Shown here: in pieces, positions 1-8,406 of the stretch
Layout of the letters: every line of letters starts with the position of its first letter
Position numbering within the stretch: position 1 is the first letter of the stretch
Source of the DNA: Phycisphaerae bacterium
GTDB lineage: Bacteria; Planctomycetota; Phycisphaerae; UBA1845
Assembly (NCBI GenBank): GCA_029260135.1
Contig: JAJDDV010000081.1
Span: 47,710 to 111,709, forward strand
Direction of reading: 5' to 3'
Length of the DNA stretch: 64,000 nucleotides
Position numbers and translations under genes: made by a program
Notes under the pieces: generated by a model
What the model saw: only the letters and a program-made list of their open reading frames with translations
What the model was told of the DNA's origin: nothing
Database searches by the model: none

Positions 1-849
1 GTCTTCGCCGTCATCAACACCGTCAACATCATCGTCTCTTGCACGCTCGTGTTCGGGTTCGATCTGGGCGTCACCGGCATCGTCGGCGGAACCGTGACCG
101 CGCGAATCCTCGGTGCCCTGATCATCGTGGGCGTCCTGATGAAGGGCCGATCCGGACTCGTCCTACTCCGACGCGAACTTGGCGTCGCCTGGAAACGGGC
201 CTGGAGAATTCTCCGCATCGGCATCCCCGCCGCCGCAGACGGCGCCATCATGTGGTCAGGCCACTTCGCCTTCCTCGCCATCGTCTCGAGACTCGCCCAG
301 GGCGCGCACGGACAGGCCTGCTTCGCCGCGCACGTCGTCGCCATACGCGTTGAGGCGCTGACCTACCTGCCCGCCGTTGCCTGGGGAACCGCCACCGCCA
401 CCATGATCGGACAGTCCCTCGGCGCCGCCGATCCCCAGCGAGCCCGCCGAACCGGTCATGCCGCCGTCCTGCAATGCGGCATGCTCTCCATCGTCATCAC
501 ACTCCTGTTCTTCTTCGGGGCGGACTGGATCTACCGAAACATGAGCCTCGATCCGCTCGTCCGCGAGACCGGCGTCCCCCCCTTCAGAATCCTCGCCCTG
601 CTTCAGGGAAGCCTCATCGTGTCCATCATCTACATCTGGGGACTCCGCGGCGCAGGCGACACACGTTATCCACTACTCATCACGCTGTTGGGGATCATTC
701 TCCGACTCTCGGTGGGCTACTACTTCGGAATCGTACGCGGCGGCGGACTGATGGGCGCCTGGTTCGGCATGTTCGCCGATATGATCTGGCGAATGATCGC
801 CGCCACCTGGCGATACTGCCGAGGACGATGGCTCAACACGCGCGTTTGA
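1..849 (+). CDS. MATE family efflux transporter, C-terminal part (5' end outside window)
   Basis: The reading frame is open from the first base, so the gene starts upstream of the window and only about 282 C-terminal residues are present. MATE proteins are 12-helix inner-membrane antiporters that export drugs or metabolites using H+ or Na+ gradients. The visible part has several hydrophobic helices separated by short loops and the typical MATE second-half pattern, including WGTATATMIGQSLGA and the later RGAGDTRYPLLIT followed by a Gly-rich helix. The first in-frame ATG (base 49) lies inside a helix and is not a start. The downstream neighbour is on the other strand after about 180 bases, so this is the end of its transcript. 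Substrate cannot be inferred. The family assignment is fairly secure. Confidence 0.85.
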   Translation, partial: VFAVINTVNIIVSCTLVFGFDLGVTGIVGGTVTARILGALIIVGVLMKGRSGLVLLRRELGVAWKRAWRILRIGIPAAADGAIMWSGHFAFLAIVSRLAQGAHGQACFAAHVVAIRVEALTYLPAVAWGTATATMIGQSLGAADPQRARRTGHAAVLQCGMLSIVITLLFFFGADWIYRNMSLDPLVRETGVPPFRILALLQGSLIVSIIYIWGLRGAGDTRYPLLITLLGIILRLSVGYYFGIVRGGGLMGAWFGMFADMIWRMIAATWRYCRGRWLNTRV

Positions 850-1031
850 AACCGAAGCCGACATGCGGTTCTCTTCACCTGCGAGCGCGAAAACAACCTG
901 CAGCAAACGGAAAGGGCCGGTCCGACTCACTGAGCCGAGGGCTTCAGCCCGCGCGAATGTCCCAGCGCCTGCGACAGTCCATCTTCAGACCCGAACCGCA
1001 CGGAAGCGATCCGCAAACTCCGGCCGGACCC

Positions 1032-2792
1032 CTACTTCTTCCCCGCCTCCACGCCCCGAATCACGCGCACAACAGAGTCCTTGAGCATCGCAGCCACGTC
1101 ATCCGTCGCGTCACCCTCAACCAGCGGCGTCAGAATGTCCAGCGCACGCTGAGGAGCGCCCGTGGCGAAATGTAGGTATCCCTGCAGCAACCGCGCCTCC
1201 CGATCGGCGCGATGGCCTTCCGTGTAACGCGCCAGCGCATGAAGATGACTCTCAAACAGAAGGGCGTCACCGTAGAGAGCACGCACGTCGACCGGATATT
1301 CCATCAGATCAGCCGCCGTCAGAAGCGCGCGGTGCAGCGCGCCGGCCGCCACCTCATAGTCACCCAGGGCAAAGTTCGCCACAGCGTAGAGCAGCTTCGC
1401 ATACGCATCGCGCTCATCCGCCAGCGTGGCGCGAATGTACAACCGTCGCGCCTCGTCGTAGTCGCCCGCCGAAAACGCCGCGTTACCCTGCGTCACGAAC
1501 GACGCGCCGCCGACTTCATGATCCTCACCAAACGGCGTGCCCTCCGGCGCCACCGCTTCGACCGCCCTCGACACATCCTCAACGACCTCACCCGGCACGA
1601 TCGCGTCGTCAATGTCGTACGTCACCCTGTCGCCGTAGACCGTCTCCGGATAATAAACGTCAATGTCCACATCCACAGGCCGATACCTCCGTGGGTAGTC
1701 GTAGTACAACGACGTGTAGGTATACCCCTGCCAAGGCTCATAGTAGGTATACCCGTAATCGATCGGCCGATACCGCGAATAATAACGTCGGTGCGGGCTG
1801 TAGTAAGGTCGTTGCGGGCCGTAGTAACGATTGCAGCTTCGGTAGCGACTGTGTCCGTGTCCGCGATCGTAAAGTCCGCCGCGCCGATGCGAACCGTCCC
1901 GTCCAAGACCAAGACGCACGAATCCGCCGTGCCCATCGTTCGAGCGGCCATACGTAAGACTCACCGCCGAGGGGCTTCGGTCTCCGAACAGTCGCCCGCC
2001 ACGCCGATGGGCATCCGCTCCGCTTGAACGATGCGCATTCGATCCGTCTGTTCGCCGCGTGCGATTGCGATCCGCGGCCGAGCCGCGCGGGCGGGATTTT
2101 CGCGGCGATGTCGACGCCGCAGCCGCGCCCGACAAACGCCTCGCGGGCGTACGAAGAATCGCCAGCCCCGAATCCGACCGAGAGGCCGATCGCGTCGACC
2201 TCCGCTCGCTCCGACCCGATGCCCTTGGATTACTCGAGGACCGGCGTGATGTCGTCGCCTGTGCCCGAGATGCCTGCCGCGACCTCGTCGAGGACGCGCG
2301 ATTCGTTCCTCGAGACCTCGACGGCGTGGCGCTGGAAGAAGCTGCGCTCCGTCTCGATGAACCCCGCGACGCCGATCGGCTTGACCTCGACGGCCTAGGC
2401 TTCGACGACAGGCGAGAAGCGGTTCGTGAAGACGACCGCGTCGCCAAACGACTGGCCGATGACCGGCGCGGGCTCGACCGCCGCGCGGATGACTGACGCG
2501 GGCTCGACCGCTTCGCCGTCGACACGCGAGGCCGGCTGCGCGATGGCGCTTTCGCCCGTACAGATCGTTTCGAGGCTACCGCCCTCGATCGGCTCGCCGA
2601 GCGCTGCGGCGATGAACGCCGCGCCTGAGGCCTGGATCGTGCGGGTGCTCGCGACTTCGACACCGCCCGAGACGAGGACCGCGTCGTTTTTCGACCTTTG
2701 CGCGGGCCCGCCAAAGCATCCCCGGCCAGCAATGCCAGGGCAGCCACGACCACCAACGCGGATCTGAAACCGAGGCTCGTAGGAACGTTCAT
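1032..2792 (-). CDS. Exported Ser/Arg-rich low-complexity protein with C-terminal TPR-like domain
   Basis: A 586-residue protein of unknown function. Residues 1-28 form a signal peptide (LVVVAALALLAGDALA). Residues about 30-250 are almost entirely Ser, Arg, Ala, Pro and Lys with many SR and RS dipeptides, giving a very high positive charge. Next comes a Gly/His/Arg stretch and a Tyr/Arg-rich stretch (about 320-390), then a folded C-terminal domain from about 430 with TPR-like helix pairs (GNAAFSAGDYDEARRLYIRA, later YLHFATGAPQRALDIL). The start is well fixed: AGGAGGT lies five bases before the ATG, and a good promoter lies further upstream. The basic tract may bind envelope polyanions or nucleic acid while the TPR part binds protein; both are inference. 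No enzyme motif is visible. It stands alone, convergent with the MATE gene and apart from the HAD gene. Confidence 0.8.
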   Translation of the reverse strand: MNVPTSLGFRSALVVVAALALLAGDALAGPRKGRKTTRSSSRAVSKSRAPARSRPQARRSSPQRSASRSRAVASKRSVRAKAPSRSRPRVSTAKRSSPRQSSARRSSPRRSSASRLATRSSSRTASRLSSKPRPSRSSRSASRGSSRRSAASSSATPSRSRGTNRASSTRSRQASRAQATTSRRSSSNPRASGRSERRSTRSASRSDSGLAILRTPARRLSGAAAASTSPRKSRPRGSAADRNRTRRTDGSNAHRSSGADAHRRGGRLFGDRSPSAVSLTYGRSNDGHGGFVRLGLGRDGSHRRGGLYDRGHGHSRYRSCNRYYGPQRPYYSPHRRYYSRYRPIDYGYTYYEPWQGYTYTSLYYDYPRRYRPVDVDIDVYYPETVYGDRVTYDIDDAIVPGEVVEDVSRAVEAVAPEGTPFGEDHEVGGASFVTQGNAAFSAGDYDEARRLYIRATLADERDAYAKLLYAVANFALGDYEVAAGALHRALLTAADLMEYPVDVRALYGDALLFESHLHALARYTEGHRADREARLLQGYLHFATGAPQRALDILTPLVEGDATDDVAAMLKDSVVRVIRGVEAGKK

Positions 2793-2868
2793 GATTTACC
2801 TCCTATCGATCCAGAACTAATCGCCCAACACACTAATCTTCATTCGGACAATAGTTTCATCGTGTTAA

Positions 2869-2897
2869 ATAATACCACATGGACCGATAGTGGGCAA
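2869..2897 (-). promoter_or_regulatory. Candidate sigma70-type promoter for the Ser/Arg-rich protein
   Basis: On the minus strand TTGCCC (4 of 6 against TTGACA) is separated by exactly 17 bases from TATTAT (5 of 6 against TATAAT), in a locally AT-rich patch in otherwise GC-rich DNA. It would start transcription about 65-70 bases upstream of the ATG at 2792, which has a perfect AGGAGGT. Pattern seen in sequence; activity is inferred. Confidence 0.5.
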
Positions 2898-2935
2898 GGA
2901 AAATCGACGGATGTGACAAAGCGTGACACGGACAG

Positions 2936-3619
2936 TCAAAAAACGTCCGATAAATTCTCGATCACAGCCTCCGGCTGCACTTCATCAGCGTTTCCGATGT
3001 CGTGAATGCGGTTTTCGCGGCACAACCACACAGGCGAGACCCCGCTGGCGCGGGCACCACCAACATCGCTATGGACCGAGTCTCCGACGTGTACGGCCCG
3101 GTCAGGCCGGACGCCCAATGCTGAAAGGGCCTTCTGGAAAATGGCCGGATCCGGCTTGTAGCACCTCGCTGCCTCCGAGGTAATGACAGCATCGAACCGA
3201 AGATCGTGACGCTCGATCGCGGCCAAGAGCGGCGCCGTGTCGGCGTTCGACACGCAGCAAACGGGTAGGTCGACCGACTTCAAGAACTCGAGCGCGTCCA
3301 TGTAGATCGGCGGGTCTCTCCAATAGGCCTCGAGATCCGCCACAAAGGGAACCGGGTCTCGCGTTTCACCGAAGTCAGCCAGGATCGACGCCAAGCTGGA
3401 AATCTCACACGCGTAGAGCGTCTGAAACCGGTCGTGATTGCTGGCTGCGATCGTCGAAAAGAACCGCTCGCCCCAGCGAATGGCAAACTCCTGGGGCGTC
3501 ACCGACAGGCCGCAAACCTCGACGATCCGCGTGCACGTGGCCTCAACGGCCGCGCGATCTCCAGCCGAGATGGTGCCGTAGAAATCGATCAAGACGCCAT
3601 CGAAACGATCAGCGAGCAT
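2936..3619 (-). CDS. HAD superfamily hydrolase (haloacid dehalogenase-like phosphatase)
   Basis: A 227-residue cytosolic hydrolase with all four HAD motifs: motif I IDFYGTI near the N-terminus (nucleophile Asp plus a DxYGT variant), motif II SNAD around residue 125, motif III Lys in YKPDP, and motif IV GDSVHSD. An alpha-helical cap lies between motifs I and II, as in subfamily I enzymes. Such proteins dephosphorylate small metabolites or dehalogenate 2-haloacids; the exact substrate cannot be read from sequence. The ATG has an AGAGG stretch upstream. It is divergent from aspS with only 85 bases between the starts, so the two may share a control region. Family is secure, substrate unknown. Confidence 0.85.
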   Translation of the reverse strand: MLADRFDGVLIDFYGTISAGDRAAVEATCTRIVEVCGLSVTPQEFAIRWGERFFSTIAASNHDRFQTLYACEISSLASILADFGETRDPVPFVADLEAYWRDPPIYMDALEFLKSVDLPVCCVSNADTAPLLAAIERHDLRFDAVITSEAARCYKPDPAIFQKALSALGVRPDRAVHVGDSVHSDVGGARASGVSPVWLCRENRIHDIGNADEVQPEAVIENLSDVF

Positions 3620-3704
3620 GCTTGTGCCTCTTCAGCGATTGATTTTCCATCCCACTACCTCTACAACCGGCGCCATGTTGATTGTCTGTTAAAGGAGCCC
3701 GATC

Positions 3705-5498
3705 TTGCCCATTCCCTACCATAAACGAACGCATCGATGCGGTGAACCCAACGCCTCCGACATTGGCCAAAACGTGCGCCTGGCCGGCTGGGTTCACGCC
3801 ACCCGAGACCACGGCGGCCTGGCCTTCGTCGATCTTCGAGACCACACAGGCCTCGTGCAACTTCAGTTCAACCCCGATCACTACGCCGACGGGCACAAAA
3901 TCGCCCAGGCGCTACACAACGAGGACGTCATCGCCGTCGAAGGCAAAGCCGTCAGCCGCGGCGACCGCGTGAACCCCAAGCTCGCCACCGGCGAAATTGA
4001 GGTTCAGGTCGACGCCATCGAGGTGCTCAGCGAGGCCTCGCCGCTGCCATTCCAGGTGAACGACGAGTTCGACGCGAGTGAAGACGCCTGCCTGCGCTAC
4101 CGGTTCCTGCACTTTCGCCGGCCCGAAGTCCAGGAAGTGTTCCGCCTTCGACACAGGGTTGGCCGAGCAATCCGAGAGTACTTCAACGCGGAAGGCTTCG
4201 TCGAAATCGAGACGCCGTTCCTCACCAAATCCACGCCGGAAGGCGCGCGCGATTACCTCGTGCCATCTCGCGTAAGACCCGGTTCGTTCTACGCGCTGCC
4301 GCAGTCGCCGCAGATCTTCAAACAACTCTGCATGATCGGCGGATTCGACCGCTACGCGCAGATCGTCCGGTGCTTCCGGGATGAGGATCTCCGCGCCGAT
4401 CGGCAACCGGAGTTCACCCAGCTCGATATGGAAATGGCATTCGTCCAGCGCGACGATGTCATGGCCGCCGTCGAAGGATGCGTGAAGCGCATTTTCAAAG
4501 ACGGACTAGACCTCGACATCAAAACGCCGCTGCCGCAGATGAGCGAGCGCGAGGCCGTCGAACGCTTCGGCATCGACCGGCCCGACACGCGATACGGCAT
4601 GGAGCTGCAAGACATCACGGAACTCGTCGGCGACGTCGAGCTCCCGATGTTCCGGGAGGCGATTCAAGCGCGTGGGGTGGTAAAATGCATGGTGGCCAAG
4701 AATGCCACAAGCCTGACACGCAAGATCCTCGACGGCCTCAACGAAGAGGTGATCGGCATCGACGGTCCGGGTCTGCCCTACACCAAGATGACGGACGGCG
4801 AGGGCGGCGCGACCTTCTCAACGGGCATCGCCAAATTCGTAAAGCCGATTCAGTCCGCGCTCTGCGAACAGGTCGGCGCCGAGGTGGGGGACGTGGTCTT
4901 CTTCATGCCCGGCCGCACACACACCGAGGCCGGCAAGTTCCTGCACCCGGTGCGAACGAAACTGGCTACGCTGCTCGACGTCATCCCCAAAGACCGCTGG
5001 GACCTGCTCTGGGTGGTCGACTTCCCGCTCGTCGAGTGGGACGAGGACGAGCAGCGCTGGTTCAGCATGCACCACCCGTTCACGGCTCCGCTCGATGAGG
5101 ACATCCCCAAACTGGAGAGCGACCCGGGCAGTGTTCGCGCCAAGGCCTATGACCTCGTGCTCAACGGCGTCGAGATGGCCGGCGGCAGCATTCGTATCCA
5201 CCGGCACGACATACAGCAGCAGGTCTTCAAGCTTCTGGGGATCAGCGAAGAGGAAGCCAGCGCGAAGTTCCAGTTCCTTCTCGACGCCCTGCGCTTCGGC
5301 GCTCCACCCCACGGCGGAATCGCGTTCGGCTTCGACCGATGGATCATGATGCTGACAGGCGCGGAGAGCTTGCGCGAAGTGATCGCCTATCCCAAGACAG
5401 CCCGCGCCGTCTGCCCCATGACCGACGCCCCAGGCCCCGTCGCCGAAGACCAACTCGAAGAACTAGGCCTGAAACTCAACCTGCCGAAGAAGGATTGA
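3705..5498 (+). CDS. aspS: Aspartyl-tRNA synthetase, bacterial type, probably non-discriminating
   Basis: Charges tRNA-Asp with aspartate in the cytosol. The 597-residue length and order of parts fit bacterial class IIb AspRS: N-terminal OB anticodon-binding domain (GWVHATRDHGG), class II motif 2 region (CFRDEDLRADRQPEFTQLD), the bacterial GAD insertion in the middle, and motif 3 GGIAFGFDRW near the end. The start is TTG at 3705, chosen because AAAGGAG sits seven bases before it. The OB domain carries His in RDHGG (residue 36, aligning with His31 of the Pseudomonas enzyme), where discriminating enzymes such as that of E. coli have Leu (RRDLG). This predicts an enzyme that also makes Asp-tRNA-Asn for later amidation by GatCAB. 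The assignment as aspS is very secure; the relaxed specificity is inferred from this residue. Confidence 0.97.
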   Translation: MPIPYHKRTHRCGEPNASDIGQNVRLAGWVHATRDHGGLAFVDLRDHTGLVQLQFNPDHYADGHKIAQALHNEDVIAVEGKAVSRGDRVNPKLATGEIEVQVDAIEVLSEASPLPFQVNDEFDASEDACLRYRFLHFRRPEVQEVFRLRHRVGRAIREYFNAEGFVEIETPFLTKSTPEGARDYLVPSRVRPGSFYALPQSPQIFKQLCMIGGFDRYAQIVRCFRDEDLRADRQPEFTQLDMEMAFVQRDDVMAAVEGCVKRIFKDGLDLDIKTPLPQMSEREAVERFGIDRPDTRYGMELQDITELVGDVELPMFREAIQARGVVKCMVAKNATSLTRKILDGLNEEVIGIDGPGLPYTKMTDGEGGATFSTGIAKFVKPIQSALCEQVGAEVGDVVFFMPGRTHTEAGKFLHPVRTKLATLLDVIPKDRWDLLWVVDFPLVEWDEDEQRWFSMHHPFTAPLDEDIPKLESDPGSVRAKAYDLVLNGVEMAGGSIRIHRHDIQQQVFKLLGISEEEASAKFQFLLDALRFGAPPHGGIAFGFDRWIMMLTGAESLREVIAYPKTARAVCPMTDAPGPVAEDQLEELGLKLNLPKKD

Positions 5499-5584
5499 GG
5501 CCAGCGACTTCTCGGCGCGGGCTGACACGCCGCATGTTCCAGCCTCGAGGAACTGCGGCCGGGAGCTGGCAAGCTGCCAATTCT

Positions 5585-6067
5585 ATGCTCCACAGAGCCA
5601 TAGTTGCAGGACTTGCGGTAGGGGCAGTTGGGATCTCGATTCTCTGGGCGGCTATACTGGGCGTATCTTTCTACTACAACGTCGGCGCTGATCGATTCAG
5701 CATTCGCGAGAGTGCTCTTCAGATTCACTTGTCAAGTCGAATACTTCCGGATGGCTACGTATTGCCGAAGCAAGGTTGGCACACATCTAGCCCTTCCGGA
5801 CAGGTAGCCTGGTGCCCGAGAATCGGCCTCTACAAGGGGCGATTGCTTTGGTTCGACCTGCCATTGTGGATTCCGCTGCTCTTGTTCGGCTCCTACCCTG
5901 CCTTCACGATTGTCCGAGGTCCGCTGCGATGCTGGCGACGGCGGCGGCAGGGACAGTGCATTAACTGCGCTTATGACCTCACAGCGAACGAGTCCGGCAT
6001 CTGCCCTGAATGCGGTACCCGCATGCGGAACGTGGTTCGTGAGGACCAGGAGAAAGACTGCACGTAA
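5585..6067 (+). CDS. Membrane protein with C-terminal YDLT-type zinc ribbon
   Basis: A protein of about 160 residues with an N-terminal transmembrane helix, an extracytoplasmic segment of about 60 residues, a second hydrophobic helix (PLWIPLLLFGSYPAF) and a cytosolic C-terminal zinc ribbon, CINCAYDLT then CPECG. This C-terminal pattern is very common in planctomycete membrane proteins of unknown function and is the best small lineage clue in the window. The longer ORF upstream is just the shadow of aspS; ATG 5585 places the first helix right at the N-terminus, and ATG 5534 is an alternative. No strong Shine-Dalgarno decides between them. It follows aspS by less than 100 bases and may be read from the same transcript. 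No catalytic function is claimed. Confidence 0.7.
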   Translation: MLHRAIVAGLAVGAVGISILWAAILGVSFYYNVGADRFSIRESALQIHLSSRILPDGYVLPKQGWHTSSPSGQVAWCPRIGLYKGRLLWFDLPLWIPLLLFGSYPAFTIVRGPLRCWRRRRQGQCINCAYDLTANESGICPECGTRMRNVVREDQEKDCT

Positions 6068-6083
6068 AGGAACACTGTGCGCA

Positions 6084-6302
6084 TCAGAGCACCCCAACCC
6101 ACCAAGCGATGAGGTACGTGAAGCCCACCACGGTCACGCAGACCAGGAAGAAGCCGAGGGCGATCCCGTCTCGAAAGCTGTAATCAGGTCCGCTCGATTC
6201 CGCATTGGAGAAGCAACCATAGAGACCTGTGATCCGGAGTGCGAATCGGCCTACCCAGGTGCACACGGCAACCAACAGGTGGCCCCCAAGAAGTTCGTAC
6301 AT
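6084..6302 (-). CDS. Small two-helix membrane protein, unknown function
   Basis: A 72-residue ORF with two hydrophobic stretches, one near the N-terminus (LLGGHLLVAVCTWVG) and one at the C-terminus (GFFLVCVTVVGFTYLIAWW). The ATG is preceded by AAAGGCGG at about eight bases, which supports real translation. It is convergent with the zinc-ribbon membrane protein, 16 bases from its end. I do not recognise a family. Its shortness leaves a real chance that it is a chance ORF. Confidence 0.5.
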   Translation of the reverse strand: MYELLGGHLLVAVCTWVGRFALRITGLYGCFSNAESSGPDYSFRDGIALGFFLVCVTVVGFTYLIAWWVGVL

Positions 6303-6550
6303 GTTCCGTTGCCGCCTTTCACGCCCTCCTTGTTTCGTTCACCGAAGAAATGAATTGTATATCCGATCCACCATCTGTCAACACTGTAGTGCGGGTCGAT
6401 GCTTCGCGTCAGCGCAACGTTGACCTGCCAGAACTGTGACCCCGGAGGAGTGTTTCAACCGGGGACAAGGCGGGATACCCGGTGGCCGGATCATCAGCGT
6501 AGCGCTGACCCTGGGGAATCGATGATAGCGCCGGCTAGAGCAAGCTCTAT

Positions 6551-6614
6551 TCAAGTGTAGCGTCTTGAACGACCTCGCACGCGGGAAACACGGTACTTTC
6601 CCCGCTACACTTGA
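6551..6614. repeat. 12-base perfect inverted repeat
   Basis: TCAAGTGTAGCG at 6551-6562 is repeated in reverse complement as CGCTACACTTGA at 6603-6614 with 40 bases between. It is followed at once by a second small palindrome, AGCGTTACACGCT. It could be the arms of a structured RNA, a regulator site or the end of a small mobile element. Confidence 0.6.
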
Positions 6615-7030
6615 GCGTTACACGCTATAACGGGGACCCCCGCGCTCGCCCCGCGCCGAAATTCAACCGATCACGCGCGAAGTTATTACTGTAGGAGAGA
6701 CGCAGACGATGACCGGAGCTCGCAGCCAGGACCACACCAGCACGCCCGTACCGTCACATGCATCTCCTCCCACCCCGCGCAACCTCTGCCGGGTACCTTC
6801 CCCCCGGAGTCGGTCCGCCCGTGGCGGAGCCCTTCGCCACTCCCGCTTACCACGCCTTCCGTCCCGCGGAGATCCGAAGTGTTCATGGCCGCTCCACGGT
6901 AGTGCCACATCGTGACACCACAGGTGAGTTTTTTTGTTGCCAAACGAACCCAAACACGCCCGATAATACCGCCCGTCGGGTCCGTCGGCCGGCCTCGCAC
7001 CATCGCCGCCCACGAGGGGCGGCGCTGCAA

Positions 7031-7057
7031 CATGCCCGCGCCTTCGGCTTGGGCATG
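7031..7057. repeat. Hairpin repeat, copy 1 (CATGCCC...GGGCATG)
   Basis: A 27-base element with a 7-base outer stem CATGCCC/GGGCATG and inner GCC/GGC. It matches a second copy at 52140-52166 at 24 of 27 positions, and both are followed by a CACC-containing flank. It lies in non-coding DNA, as expected of a dispersed palindromic repeat. Confidence 0.6.
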
Positions 7058-7156
7058 GCACCCGACGTGACAAGGCACACGGGCGGTTTGTCACGCTCTG
7101 AGATGGTCCGCCCGCGGCGCCTACAAATGTGCGGCGGCGATGATAGACTCACGAAC

Positions 7157-8296
7157 ATGATGAAAACCACGAAAGCCATTGCCGCCGTGATGCCGGGGCC
7201 TGCATCACCAGGCAGACCCGGACGACCGTGCGAGGTACGCGAAATCGCGCTGCCGGACCTGGAGCCGGACTCGGCGCTGATGAAAGTCGAGTTCAGCGAG
7301 GTGTGCGGAACCGACGTACACCTTCGCGATGGTCGCCTGGCCGGCGTGCCATATCCGATTATTCCCGGCCACGTATCGGTGGGGGTGCTCGAGAAGATCC
7401 GCGGCGAGGTGCTCGACATCAACGGGAAACCTTTCGTCGAAGGCGATTGCGTCACGTTTCTCGACGTTCACAAAACATGTCATGCATGTTGGCATTGCCT
7501 GGTCGCCAAGGCATCGACGCGCTGCCCCGAGCGGAAGGTCTACGGGATCACGTACGGCATCGAAGATGGCTTGACAGGCGGATGGGCGGAGTACATCTAC
7601 CTCAAACCGGGCGTGCGCGTGATTCGCATGGACGGTATCGCGAGCGAAACCTACATGGCCGGCGGCTGCTCGCTGCCGACGTCGCTTCACGCGGTGGAGC
7701 GCGCGGACATTCTGCTGGGCGACTCGGTGTTGGTGCTCGGGTCGGGGCCGGTCGGGCTCTCAGCCGTGGGGTTTGCGAGTCTGCGCGGGGCGCGGCGGGT
7801 GCTGTGTGTCGGCGCGCCGGAGGGACGGCTTGCTTCAGCCAGGAAGATGGGCGCGGTCGAGACGCTCGACTTTACGGCACACAGTGTCGAGCAGCGGGCA
7901 ACCTGGGTGCGCGAGCACACCGAAGGACACGGTGCAGACGTCGTAATCGAATGTACGGGGGCGCCCAGCGCCGTCGTCGAGGCGATGCGCTTCGCGCGCG
8001 ACGCGGGGCGCGTGGTGGTGGTCGGCCAGTACACCGATCATGGCGAGGTCGGGTTCAACCCGCACCTCGACTTGAACAAGAAGCATCTCGACGTCCGAGG
8101 CTGCTGGGGCAGCGACTATTCGCATTTCCATCGGTGCGTCGACATGCTTCGCGTACCAGCGGCCGCTGCAATGTGGTCGTGCCTGGAGCTGAAGCGTTTC
8201 AACTTGTCGCAGTCCAACGAGGCGTTGGCTGCGGTGGAGGCGGGCGAGGTGGTCAAGGCGTTGATTGTGCCGGAGACTGTTGCTTTCGCGAGATGA
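7157..8296 (+). CDS. Zinc-binding alcohol dehydrogenase family protein
   Basis: A medium-chain dehydrogenase/reductase of about 379 residues, likely oxidising an alcohol or polyol with NAD(P). The N-terminal GroES-like domain has the catalytic-zinc Cys in EVCGTDVHL; the structural-zinc lobe has four Cys, CHACWHC then C after seven residues (CPERK). The Rossmann fold shows VLGSGPVG. The ORF opens 399 bases upstream, but the ATG pair at 7157/7160 begins the conserved sequence. Odd point: the usual GHE of the family reads PGHVSVG, so the Glu next to the catalytic zinc His is Val. That may change zinc exchange or substrate. Threonine dehydrogenase-like and sorbitol dehydrogenase-like members look similar, so the substrate is left open. 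Confidence 0.85.
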   Translation: MMKTTKAIAAVMPGPASPGRPGRPCEVREIALPDLEPDSALMKVEFSEVCGTDVHLRDGRLAGVPYPIIPGHVSVGVLEKIRGEVLDINGKPFVEGDCVTFLDVHKTCHACWHCLVAKASTRCPERKVYGITYGIEDGLTGGWAEYIYLKPGVRVIRMDGIASETYMAGGCSLPTSLHAVERADILLGDSVLVLGSGPVGLSAVGFASLRGARRVLCVGAPEGRLASARKMGAVETLDFTAHSVEQRATWVREHTEGHGADVVIECTGAPSAVVEAMRFARDAGRVVVVGQYTDHGEVGFNPHLDLNKKHLDVRGCWGSDYSHFHRCVDMLRVPAAAAMWSCLELKRFNLSQSNEALAAVEAGEVVKALIVPETVAFAR

Positions 8297-8406
8297 GATG
8301 TGTTACCTGGCGTAGTATTGCCGTTGCACCAGGCCGCTTGGGGCGCTTGGATCATGCGGCGAGAGGATGCGTTGTTTCATGACGGGGTGGTTTGGAGGCG
8401 TATACC

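Larger units (their letters stand above)
6303..7156. other. Non-coding region of about 850 bases with repeats
   Basis: No ORF here has a believable start, composition or domain; the long minus-strand ORFs (6663-7094, 6686-7078) and the upstream extension of the dehydrogenase ORF look like GC-rich chance frames. The region holds a 12-base perfect inverted repeat (6551-6614), a hairpin of the CATGCCC...GGGCATG type (7031-7057), and a T7 run near 6931. It resembles a degraded or mobile-derived intergenic island. Confidence 0.5.

Noticed and set aside
660-680. DnaA-box-like TTATCCACT
   Set aside because: A single imperfect site inside the MATE gene; no cluster and no dnaA nearby.
6663-7094. Minus-strand ORFs in the 850-base spacer
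   Set aside because: Compositional ORFs over a repeat; no start signal or domain.
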